DNA of 36,714 bases from Chlamydiota bacterium (GTDB lineage: Bacteria > Chlamydiota > Chlamydiia > Chlamydiales > Rhabdochlamydiaceae), in NCBI GenBank assembly GCA_013288005.1, contig JABDCS010000020.1, forward strand, positions 1-36,714. Reading direction: 5' to 3'. The number at the start of each line of letters is the position of its first letter. Positions within the stretch are counted from its first letter, which is position 1. Below, piece by piece: positions 16,908-23,827 of the stretch. A program made the translations under genes and the position numbers. The notes below the pieces were generated by a model. That model saw only the letters and a program-made list of their open reading frames with translations. It was not told the DNA's origin and made no database searches.

Positions 16908-18162
16908 ACTTTTTCTTCGACTGGGGAGGTTTTAAACGACGTATGTAGATGCGGCGTACACGATTGGGGTCTGCAGCAAGCACATGAAAAAAAAGATCAT
17001 GCGATGTCAATTTCGTCCCAATTTTTGGAATATCGCCAATTTGCTCTGTTAGCCACCCACCTACGGTCACCATATTATTTTCGCTTGGAAGGAAGACTCC
17101 AAAAATTTCTTCGATCTCACTCAGCTCCAGCTTACCACTCGCGATAATAACGTCCTCACTTGAACGCGTATATTGCAGTTTTTGATCGCGTCGATCGGAG
17201 ATTTCTCCTATGACAATTTCTACGAGATCTTCTAAAGCAATTAAACCCGTAACCGAACCATATTCGTCGACAACCATGGCAAGTGGTTCTTTTTTGTCAT
17301 AGAGTTGTTTCAGCAAGGTCCTGGCAGGTAAGGTTTCTGGTACAAAGAAGGGTTTATCGACAAGCGGAAGTAGATCTTGAGGTGAATGAATATCCCTTTT
17401 GTGTAGAAAATAGATATTCGCTTCCATAATACCAATCACCTCATCTAATCCATTTTTACAAATGGGAATACGGGAGACCTCTTGATCAACAAAAAGGTGA
17501 ATTAAATTTTCGATGGGGTCATCGAGATCATAAGAAAGCACCTCGTCACGTGGTCGCATTACTTCTCGTAAGGTGGACTCTTCCAGCTGTAAAAACCCTG
17601 TGATTAGCTCGGCTTCTTGACTGTTTAATATCCCACCTGCATGCGAAGCTTGCAAAGCATGTCGAAGCTCTTCCGTGGAAATCTGCTTTTCTTTCCTCAA
17701 AAAGAAAAATTCCCATGGGACGACCGCGTGGGTGGCTGTAGTAAGCATTCGACGAATAGGGGCGAATATTTTCTCCGCCCCACGAATAAAGGGGGCTGAA
17801 AAGAGGGCAAACCGTTCGTTGTTAGAAATACCGATAGATTTCGGAATGACTTCGCAAAAAACTAAGGTAATTGCGAGAGGGACCCCTACATTGAACCACC
17901 AGCCCGACATATCTCCAACCATAGAAGAGATAACGTTCTGAATGAGAATGTTGGCGATAGTCGTCAACATGAGTACAGTGACTAATAAATCTGCAGGCCG
18001 TTTAACTAGTGAAGCGACTAAATGTTTACGAACATCGGTTTTATCTTGTGAATAGGCCTTTACTTGCATAGAGGAAAGGGAAAAAAGAGCTGTCTCCGAT
18101 GCTGCAATAAAAGCCGCAGATAGTATCAAAGCGAGAAGCAAAAGAATGAACAAAATCGTCAC
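16900..18162 (-). CDS. DUF21/CBS/CorC membrane protein (TlyC/CNNM-like), first copy
   Basis: The 420-residue protein has the same order of domains as its neighbour. There is a DUF21 membrane domain (about 1-170: ILFILLLLALILSAAFIAAS, SETALFSLS, CEVIPKSIGI), then two CBS domains (about 190-320, including MVVDEYGSVTGLIALEDLVE) and a CorC-type C-terminal domain ending in basic residues. The sequence EVIPKS is a family hallmark in the membrane domain. It is probably an ion transporter or an exporter-regulating protein of the inner membrane. It starts with GTG at 18162, overlapping the FtsB-like stop as GTGA, so it is translationally coupled to that gene. Confidence 0.87.
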   Translation of the reverse strand: MTILFILLLLALILSAAFIAASETALFSLSSMQVKAYSQDKTDVRKHLVASLVKRPADLLVTVLMLTTIANILIQNVISSMVGDMSGWWFNVGVPLAITLVFCEVIPKSIGISNNERFALFSAPFIRGAEKIFAPIRRMLTTATHAVVPWEFFFLRKEKQISTEELRHALQASHAGGILNSQEAELITGFLQLEESTLREVMRPRDEVLSYDLDDPIENLIHLFVDQEVSRIPICKNGLDEVIGIMEANIYFLHKRDIHSPQDLLPLVDKPFFVPETLPARTLLKQLYDKKEPLAMVVDEYGSVTGLIALEDLVEIVIGEISDRRDQKLQYTRSSEDVIIASGKLELSEIEEIFGVFLPSENNMVTVGGWLTEQIGDIPKIGTKLTSHDLFFHVLAADPNRVRRIYIRRLKPPQSKKKYD

Positions 18163-18515
18163 GGTTGCGCTTTCTCGAAATAAACTTTGGTTTGTCCTTC
18201 AGGAACAAGTCCTAGCCTTTTCATCAATACGAGTTCGATCCAAGCAGGATCACTCTGACTATGGATCTGTCGCAGTAGTTCTTCTTGTTCGGAAGAAGCG
18301 AGTTGTAGCTCATTGTGAATCATTCCCAGACGATTTTGTAGATCGGCATAAATGGATTCTTTTTCACGCATCCCATGCCAATACCATAAAGCGATAAGCG
18401 CACAAAAAAGAAGAACCCACCAATTTTCGCGCACGGAAAAGTATTGATGACAAGTCATACGTCCACTACGTTGTTGCCGTTGTGGAAGCGCTTTGAAAGT
18501 GCGAAAAGCTTTCAT
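18159..18515 (-). CDS. Small bitopic protein resembling FtsB/DivIC
   Basis: The 118-residue product has a basic cytoplasmic N terminus (about 1-30), one membrane helix (WWVLLFCALIALWYW), a coiled-coil stretch (about 55-85) and a C-terminal segment VLMKRLGLVPEGQTKVYF. The last segment closely follows the FtsB/DivIC pattern of an RLG-x-V-x-x-GE-type motif near the C terminus. FtsB and DivIC pair with FtsL in the divisome. Chlamydiae lack FtsZ but retain some divisome parts, so the assignment is plausible but rests on topology and a short motif only. ATG 18515 is preferred over an in-frame TTG at 18524; an internal ATG at 18458 is possible. It is the first gene of a coupled four-gene unit. Confidence 0.6.
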   Translation of the reverse strand: MKAFRTFKALPQRQQRSGRMTCHQYFSVRENWWVLLFCALIALWYWHGMREKESIYADLQNRLGMIHNELQLASSEQEELLRQIHSQSDPAWIELVLMKRLGLVPEGQTKVYFEKAQP

Positions 18516-18815
18516 AGTGATCAAACAATAAAGAGCGCCTCCCTCTAATTCTCATTCTGCAACCTCGGTTTTTTTTTGACCAGTACCATTACACTCTTCG
18601 ACCAAAAACATTTAAACAGAATGGTTTACAAAAACATTAGGGTAAAAAAAGAGCCTGAATTTACGCCAAAATTGATAACAAATCTAATTTTTGAAACAAA
18701 TTACTAGAAAAATAGAAAATGTTTAATTGAATAAATTAAGAGATTGAAAGACTAAAACGAACTATTGCAGGAATGGAGAATAATATAATCTTAAATGCAA
18801 ACGGACACTTCTCAT
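18516..18815. other. A+T-rich gap before the FtsB-like operon
   Basis: About 300 bases without a supported gene. The promoter for the minus-strand operon should be here, but I find no clean -35/-10 pair. A 29-codon minus-strand frame (18466-18555) exists but overlaps the operon's first gene in another frame and is not called. Confidence 0.45.
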
Positions 18816-19202
18816 TTAAACATTAGATTGGGTTTTCTTTTTGGCCAATTGCCAATACCTCATTAAAACTTCAAAAGGCTGCTCATGAAGATTGGCATTC
18901 CCTTCATCTTGCGCTAATTCAACTAGAGCGTCATAACGTTTTTGAAACTTTTCAATGCTTTTTGATAAGGCTTCATAGCCATTTACCCCGCAAAAGAAGG
19001 ATAAACTGAGAGTAGCATGAATTAAATCGCCTACTTCTTCTACCACATGCACGGGATTTTCATTATCCACTGCCTCTTGCACTTCGGCACATTCACTTAT
19101 GATCTGTTGACACAACTGCGATAAATTTTGCCAATAAAAACCAAAATTTTTTGCCACTTGTTCTTGCTTTTCGACTCGTTCAAACAAAGAATGTTCTTCC
19201 AC
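18816..19202 (-). CDS. MazG-like nucleotide pyrophosphohydrolase
   Basis: The 128-residue all-alpha protein has the MazG metal-binding pattern: an E-x-x-E pair in SECAEVQEAV and E-x-x-D in VVEEVGDLIHA. This family hydrolyses (d)NTPs to monophosphates and pyrophosphate, often to remove non-canonical nucleotides. It is a single-domain, half-length member, so it should dimerise. It starts with GTG at 19202, preceded by an AGGAAAGG ribosome site. C. trachomatis CT255, as I recall, is a MazG-like gene next to the CBS pair, consistent with this position. It lies 70 bases downstream of dcd and may be cotranscribed with it, which would group two nucleotide-pool enzymes. Confidence 0.8.
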   Translation of the reverse strand: MEEHSLFERVEKQEQVAKNFGFYWQNLSQLCQQIISECAEVQEAVDNENPVHVVEEVGDLIHATLSLSFFCGVNGYEALSKSIEKFQKRYDALVELAQDEGNANLHEQPFEVLMRYWQLAKKKTQSNV

Positions 19203-19272
19203 GCCTTTCCTGGGTCCTAATTAGAGAGCTAAATTCAAGAGGGTATTTAAAAATTAAGATTTACACTCTTTT

Positions 19273-19839
19273 TTAAGCGACGGGTAGAGTAATTTCGCGC
19301 TGCTTCATATACTTGCCACCACGGTCGGCATAGGTCGTTTCGCAGGCTTCTGCACCTCGGTAAAAGAGAACCTGTGCAAGTCCTTCGTTGGCATAGATCT
19401 TAGCAGGCAAAGGTGTCGTATTAGAAATCTCTAAAGTAACATGACCTTCCCATTCAGGTTCAAAAGGGGTCACGTTAACAATAATCCCACAACGAGCATA
19501 GGTAGATTTCCCCACACAGAGAGTAAGAACATCGCGGGGAATGCGAAAGTATTCGACACTTCGAGCAAGTGCAAAAGAATTGGGAGGAATAATACAAGTG
19601 TCGGCTTCAATGTGGACAAATGCATTCTCATTAAAATTCTTCGGATCTATGACAGAATTGTATACGTTTGTGAAAACCTTAAATTCTCGAGCAACGCGCA
19701 AATCGTAACCATAACTTGAGAGTCCAAAACTAATGACTTTCTCTCCCTCTACATACCGGACTTGTTCATCGGTAAAAGGCTCGATCATGCCTTCTTCTTC
19801 CGCCATCTGACGAATCCAACGATCTGCTTGCAAGCTCAT
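19273..19839 (-). CDS. dcd: dCTP deaminase
   Basis: Dcd converts dCTP to dUTP, the route to dTMP. The 188-residue protein matches the family in length and motifs: [18 protein letters not shown], the active-site GKSTYARCG, and [20 protein letters not shown] with the catalytic acidic region. It should form a trimer. The longest frame starts at 19863, but ATG 19839 ([10 protein letters not shown]) has an excellent AGGGAGA site just upstream, and its start resembles chlamydial Dcd. In C. trachomatis dcd (CT039) precedes ruvB (CT040); here they are divergent with 190 bases between. Confidence 0.95.
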   Translation of the reverse strand: MSLQADRWIRQMAEEEGMIEPFTDEQVRYVEGEKVISFGLSSYGYDLRVAREFKVFTNVYNSVIDPKNFNENAFVHIEADTCIIPPNSFALARSVEYFRIPRDVLTLCVGKSTYARCGIIVNVTPFEPEWEGHVTLEISNTTPLPAKIYANEGLAQVLFYRGAEACETTYADRGGKYMKQREITLPVA

Positions 19840-20029
19840 AATTCTCCCTAGCTTTAGAACCACTACTAAAATTTAAGCGGTGCTGACTTTTACCCTTGAT
19901 CAGGGTTTTACATGTTTTTTTGGTTTTCATAATAGCGTTGCAAATACTTTCCTGCTAGAGTTTTGGTTAAGGACTGTCTGCGAAATTAAGGCTTCGGAGA
20001 CGGTCTCTTAGAGTCCTCATTGAGAGAAC

Positions 20030-21043
20030 ATGTCTACGCCATACATCGAATCATCTTGGACAAAACCCGATAATAGTTTCGAAACAACACTACGTCCGCA
20101 AACACTTTCCGATTTTGTAGGACAAGAACTCATCCGCCAAAGATTAGAAGTCTTGATCGGTGCCGCTAAAATGCGCGGAGAGCCTTTAGGTCACTGTCTA
20201 TTTTATGGACCTCCTGGACTTGGCAAAACCACCCTTGCCGGTATCATGGCAAAATCGATGGGGACACAACTCGTCGTGACCTCAGGACCTGTCTTGGAAA
20301 AGCCGGGCGATCTAGCGGGTATTCTCACAAATTTAAAAAAGGGCGATATTCTTTTTATCGATGAGGTTCATCGATTAAACAGGGCTATTGAAGAATACCT
20401 CTACCCCGCAGTTGAGGATTTCAAACTTGATATTTTGATTGATTCAGGTCCTGCCGCTAGAAGCGTACAAGTAAAGCTGCAGCATTTTACTCTTGTAGCT
20501 GCAACTACACGTGCGGGGCTTATTAGTGCTCCTATGCGATCTCGTTTTGTTTTTACAGGCCGTCTCGACTACTACGATCCAAAACTGCTCGTTTCTATCA
20601 TTATTCGGTCCGCTCATCTTTTGCACATAGAAATTGACGAAGCAGGAGCTTTACAAATCGCAAGCAGATCTCGCGGAACGCCGCGTATTGCCAATAATCT
20701 TTTGCGTTGGGTACGCGACTTTGCACAGATCAACGGTCAAACAAAAATTGACGGCCCCCTTGCATGTAAAGCCCTTGAGATGCTGGCGATAGATGAACGT
20801 GGCCTTGATGAGTTAGATAAAAAAATTCTCACCGTTCTAATCGAGCATTACGATGGCGGACCTGTCGGGCTCAATACATTAGCGTTAGCTGTCGGAGAAG
20901 AACCTGGCACATTAGCCGAGGTATATGAACCTTTTTTAATTCTGCAAGGCTTTCTTAAGCGCACAACGCGAGGCCGCTATGCCTCCCGTCTTGCCTATGA
21001 ACATTTAAAGATTGCCATGCCCCAAGATGGAGAAAAAATATGA
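20030..21043 (+). CDS. ruvB: Holliday junction branch-migration helicase RuvB
   Basis: RuvB is the hexameric AAA+ motor that, with RuvA, drives branch migration of Holliday junctions. The 337-residue protein shows Walker A GPPGLGKTT (60-68), Walker B LFIDEVHRL, the RuvB-specific segment LQHFTLVAATTRAGL with sensor residues, the arginine-finger region APMRSRF, and a C-terminal winged helix ending near TTRGRYASRLAYEHL. Length and motif spacing are normal. Its stop overlaps the SpoIID start as ATGA, so the two are coupled, the same order as CT040-CT041 in C. trachomatis. Confidence 0.97.
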   Translation: MSTPYIESSWTKPDNSFETTLRPQTLSDFVGQELIRQRLEVLIGAAKMRGEPLGHCLFYGPPGLGKTTLAGIMAKSMGTQLVVTSGPVLEKPGDLAGILTNLKKGDILFIDEVHRLNRAIEEYLYPAVEDFKLDILIDSGPAARSVQVKLQHFTLVAATTRAGLISAPMRSRFVFTGRLDYYDPKLLVSIIIRSAHLLHIEIDEAGALQIASRSRGTPRIANNLLRWVRDFAQINGQTKIDGPLACKALEMLAIDERGLDELDKKILTVLIEHYDGGPVGLNTLALAVGEEPGTLAEVYEPFLILQGFLKRTTRGRYASRLAYEHLKIAMPQDGEKI

Positions 21044-22233
21044 GAATTCTAGTTGCTAGTGCTCTACTTGCCTTCTCTTCCTTGCCTATGATGACATTTG
21101 TTCATGCGGATAACTGTTTTGCCCTTTCAGGTACGAACAAATCCGATATTTCCGCTAATGACAAACCTACGACTTTAAAAATTCGTATTGCAGACTGTGC
21201 GGAAGGAGCGATTTTAGAAGTTAAAGGCCGTTACGAACTTTTTGACCCGATTTCACATTTAATTCTCGATTCGGGCTTTTTCGGCAAACGCGCTGCAATC
21301 ATTGCAGATGGATCGGGAATTTGTTGGGGTGACCGATTGCCAAGTATCCATCAGATACGCATTGTACCCGTCAATAATGAGACGACAACTTTAGTCAACG
21401 GTATCGAATATCGTGGCTGTTTGGATGTTTATAATCTTAACGGACAAATCGCCATCATCAATGAAATAGACATCGAAAGCTATTTGAAATCGACCCTTTC
21501 CTCTCAAGTGCCTTTGCAAAGCGAAGAGAGATTATTGGAAGCAATTGCCGTGATTGCGCGAACAAACGCCTATTACCTCGCCCAGCGTAATCCCCAAGCG
21601 CATTGGCATGTCACAGCAGAAGAAGCGAAGTATTTTGGCCATGGAATGGCGCTGCAAAATATTGCGATTGACCGCGCGATTGAAAATACAAGACATATTG
21701 TCATGACCTATCGGAGCCACCCTTTTGCTTCAACTTGGACAGAAGACAGTGCCGGTCGTACAGCCAATTACTCCCATATCTTCCGTAAACAAGTGCTCAC
21801 CCCTTCTGGTGTATCGGCCCCTTTAGCGGCGAGAGAGAGACCTAAACATACGTGGACAACCTCTATAGCTGGAAATGAATTAGCGAAAGCATTTGGTTTC
21901 AATAAATTAACAGCTATCCATCCCTATCTCGATCAGGAGTCGGAGAAAGTCTATGCAGTGCAATTGACCGATGGGATCATCTCCAAAAATGTAGATTTCT
22001 TCGCCCTTCAGCAATTTCTCGGAGCAGAAAAGCTGCGCAGCAATGATTTTGCAGTGTCGATCAAAGATGACAAAGTAATTTTTAAAGGCTGGGGAAAAGG
22101 CCATGGAGTAGGCCTTTGCTTGTACAGCGCACATATAATGGCCGAGAAAGGGACAAGCGTGGGTAAAATCCTCTCCCATTTTTACCCGCAGGTAGAAATG
22201 AAAAAAATACGTTCACTATCTCAAAATGAATAG
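21040..22233 (+). CDS. spoIID: SpoIID-like septal peptidoglycan-binding protein
   Basis: The 397-residue protein has an N-terminal signal peptide (about 1-23, ending FVHA) and a SpoIID/LytB domain. SpoIID of Bacillus is a lytic transglycosylase acting on stem-peptide-free glycan. The homologue of the chlamydial relative Waddlia has been reported to bind septal peptidoglycan. Family features are IDIESYLKS, the helix LLEAIAVIARTNAYYLAQ, the SAGRTANYSH segment and the C-terminal GKGHGVGLCLYSA. The usual catalytic glutamate region (x-SEMP or AEMP in bacterial SpoIID) reads SSQVP here, with Gln156 at the Glu position. The protein could therefore bind without cutting; this alignment was done by eye. 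It overlaps ruvB by four bases. Confidence 0.88.
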   Translation: MRILVASALLAFSSLPMMTFVHADNCFALSGTNKSDISANDKPTTLKIRIADCAEGAILEVKGRYELFDPISHLILDSGFFGKRAAIIADGSGICWGDRLPSIHQIRIVPVNNETTTLVNGIEYRGCLDVYNLNGQIAIINEIDIESYLKSTLSSQVPLQSEERLLEAIAVIARTNAYYLAQRNPQAHWHVTAEEAKYFGHGMALQNIAIDRAIENTRHIVMTYRSHPFASTWTEDSAGRTANYSHIFRKQVLTPSGVSAPLAARERPKHTWTTSIAGNELAKAFGFNKLTAIHPYLDQESEKVYAVQLTDGIISKNVDFFALQQFLGAEKLRSNDFAVSIKDDKVIFKGWGKGHGVGLCLYSAHIMAEKGTSVGKILSHFYPQVEMKKIRSLSQNE

Positions 22234-22252
22234 TCCGAGAAAAAGACCCTCA

Positions 22253-22261
22253 TGCTATAAT
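22253..22261 (+). promoter_or_regulatory. Extended -10 promoter of the SRP RNA
   Basis: TGCTATAAT (22253-22261) is a perfect extended -10. It places the start at about 22269-22270, the first base of the SRP RNA helix. The -35 region overlaps the spoIID stop codon and is weak. Confidence 0.6.
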
Positions 22262-22269
22262 GCTTTTTT

Positions 22270-22367
22270 GCCGGGGATCTCGCGAGGTGGGGAAATTCCG
22301 AATCAGGTCAGGACCGGAAGGTAGCAGCCTTAAGGAAATCTTCTCTAAGCTCCGAAAAATCTCCGGC
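22270..22367 (+). ncRNA. ffs: Bacterial signal recognition particle RNA (4.5S type)
   Basis: The apical domain carries the universal core AGGTCAGGACCGGAAGGTAG followed by CAGCC. It contains both the GGAA tetraloop and the asymmetric internal loop that binds Ffh. The ends GCCGGGGAT (22270-22278) and ATCTCCGGC (22359-22367) pair over nine bases with one G-U. A T-rich stretch follows (ATTTTTCTTTCT) and may terminate it. The length of about 98 bases is the small 4.5S-type SRP RNA. The RNA and YidC in this window both serve membrane protein targeting. Confidence 0.95.
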
Positions 22368-22417
22368 ATTTTTCTTTCTATTTTCCTCTTTTTTTTCGCG
22401 CTAAATTGAATTTGAGC

Positions 22418-23392
22418 CTAGAAGTCAAAATTCAATCCCAAAGAAACAATGTGTAGATAGTATTTTCCACTATCATCAACTGTATTCCCAGAATCGGGAT
22501 GTGTTTGAGCCGTAAGTTGCATAGGCGCAAGCGCGACGTTCCAAAGTCCAAGCAGACGATAGCCTGCATCTATAGAAATAGTAGGCCGGAAGCGATAATA
22601 TAAGTTCATATTGCCTTCAAGAAAATAAGAAGCAAAAGTCTTATGAGGATGAAAGCTTTTTAATAGCACCGTATTATTCACATCTGTAAGCCGCAAACGT
22701 TGTCTTGCAAAATCAGCTAAAATTCCTGTTTTAGCTTGAAATTCCCATGTCCAGTGGCAAGTAGGGTTCCATTGGATATTACCGCCTATTTGAACACCTA
22801 CTAATCGATTGAGGCTTGAAGAGCGATAGCTACTCGTGTTGACTAACTTCGTGTAATAGAGATGAAAATGCTCTCCTATGTACATCCCTCTAAGACCGAT
22901 TACTCCTGAGACAGAAAAATAATCGACATTTCTTGGTGTAAAGTGCCCCCAGTAATTTGCCTCCCCCTCCCAAAATTGCGATGTATAACGGGCTTTAACC
23001 ACCTGAGCATTGGTAAAGTCTTGCGCGTATCCTGAAGGGAAAGGATAACTATAGCTACTTGTGGGCGAATAGCGATGTACAAAAGATTGAAACTTATTCA
23101 CCCATGTTAAGCTTCCTTCAACAGTTCGCTTTTTGCTGGGCATATATCGCAAAAAACCCCTTACTCCAGGCTCCCCGTTCTGATCATGAACAGTGTTGGC
23201 CGTGGTTAATGGGCTGCGACAAGGACATTGAGGTTTGATCAAATTTTCTTTACGAATACCCCTTCTTTGTACATATAAGCCCTCAAGTCCCAATTCTCCA
23301 TTTGGAAAAGGATAAGTTTTGCATAGAGCGAGGAGCTGTGAAGAACTCGCTAATGTACCTGCGATAAGGAGAAAAGAACGTAGAGATCTCAT
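22418..23392 (-). CDS. Putative outer-membrane beta-barrel protein
   Basis: The 324-residue product from ATG 23392 has a signal peptide (MRSLRSFLLIAGTLASSSQL, cleaved near ALC). Many alternating-residue strands rich in Tyr and aromatic residues follow, and the C-terminal residue is Phe (LGLNFDF), the usual barrel-assembly signal. The penultimate region AGYRLLGLWNVALAP resembles the conserved end motif of the BBP7/Lpg1974-type MOMP-like families of planctomycetes and Legionella. I judge this by eye. It may act as a porin in an organism that needs MOMP substitutes. Cysteines near the N terminus (LCKTYP, QCPC) could form disulfides as in other chlamydial envelope proteins. The frame is open to ATG 23464, but that would put 24 residues ahead of the signal peptide. 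It converges on the SRP RNA. Confidence 0.75.
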   Translation of the reverse strand: MRSLRSFLLIAGTLASSSQLLALCKTYPFPNGELGLEGLYVQRRGIRKENLIKPQCPCRSPLTTANTVHDQNGEPGVRGFLRYMPSKKRTVEGSLTWVNKFQSFVHRYSPTSSYSYPFPSGYAQDFTNAQVVKARYTSQFWEGEANYWGHFTPRNVDYFSVSGVIGLRGMYIGEHFHLYYTKLVNTSSYRSSSLNRLVGVQIGGNIQWNPTCHWTWEFQAKTGILADFARQRLRLTDVNNTVLLKSFHPHKTFASYFLEGNMNLYYRFRPTISIDAGYRLLGLWNVALAPMQLTAQTHPDSGNTVDDSGKYYLHIVSLGLNFDF

Positions 23393-23827
23393 GAGTGTTT
23401 TTCCGCACAAAGTAAAAACATATTTTCGTTCAGAGGTTTTGCTACATCTGAAAGTAAAATACATTTGAGCATATTAGGACCTTCAAGAAGATTCGCTTTG
23501 AATGCGATAACCCTCTTTCATATCGCAGTTTTTTTTTTACGACCAGAATATTTCTTTGAACAGTAAAGTAAGCAATTTTTCAAACCGATCTAAGCTTTTT
23601 TTGGTAGATGAGGAATGGAATTTTTACTAATATATCTTGATGAAATTTTTAATTTTTATATAGATATATTTTTCCTTTACATAGTTACAATAAAAACATC
23701 GATTATATTGATTATAATTAATTAAATATGATGATTTATAAACGTAATTATCTCTTAGAATTGATCTATACTTATTAATGTGTTAGAATCTGTATGAATA
23801 AAAATATAATCAAAGAATAAAATTAAT
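23393..23827. other. A+T-rich promoter region of the giant gene
   Basis: The region between the two divergent genes is strikingly A+T-rich from about 23590 onward, unlike the coding DNA on either side. It holds the promoter listed at 23761-23789. I find no gene here. Confidence 0.5.
23761..23789 (+). promoter_or_regulatory. Promoter of the giant gene
   Basis: TTGATC (23761-23766) and TAGAAT (23784-23789) are spaced by exactly 17 bases, with TGT before the -10 giving an extended -10 element. The expected start is near 23796, leaving a leader of about 32 bases with only a weak ribosome site (AAAG near 23812). Confidence 0.55.

Noticed and set aside
15660..18162. Hemolysin (TlyC) function for the twin CBS proteins
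   Set aside because: The name is historical; the DUF21-CBS-CorC architecture points to ion transport, and nothing here supports haemolysis.
18466..18555. 29-codon minus-strand frame with a good-looking internal AGGGAGG
   Set aside because: It overlaps the FtsB-like gene in another frame, and nothing supports translation; possibly a leader peptide but unsupported.
19892..19906. Short inverted repeat ACCCT-TGATC-AGGGT between dcd and ruvB
   Set aside because: The stem is only five bases and lies between divergent genes, so it is too weak to call a terminator or operator.
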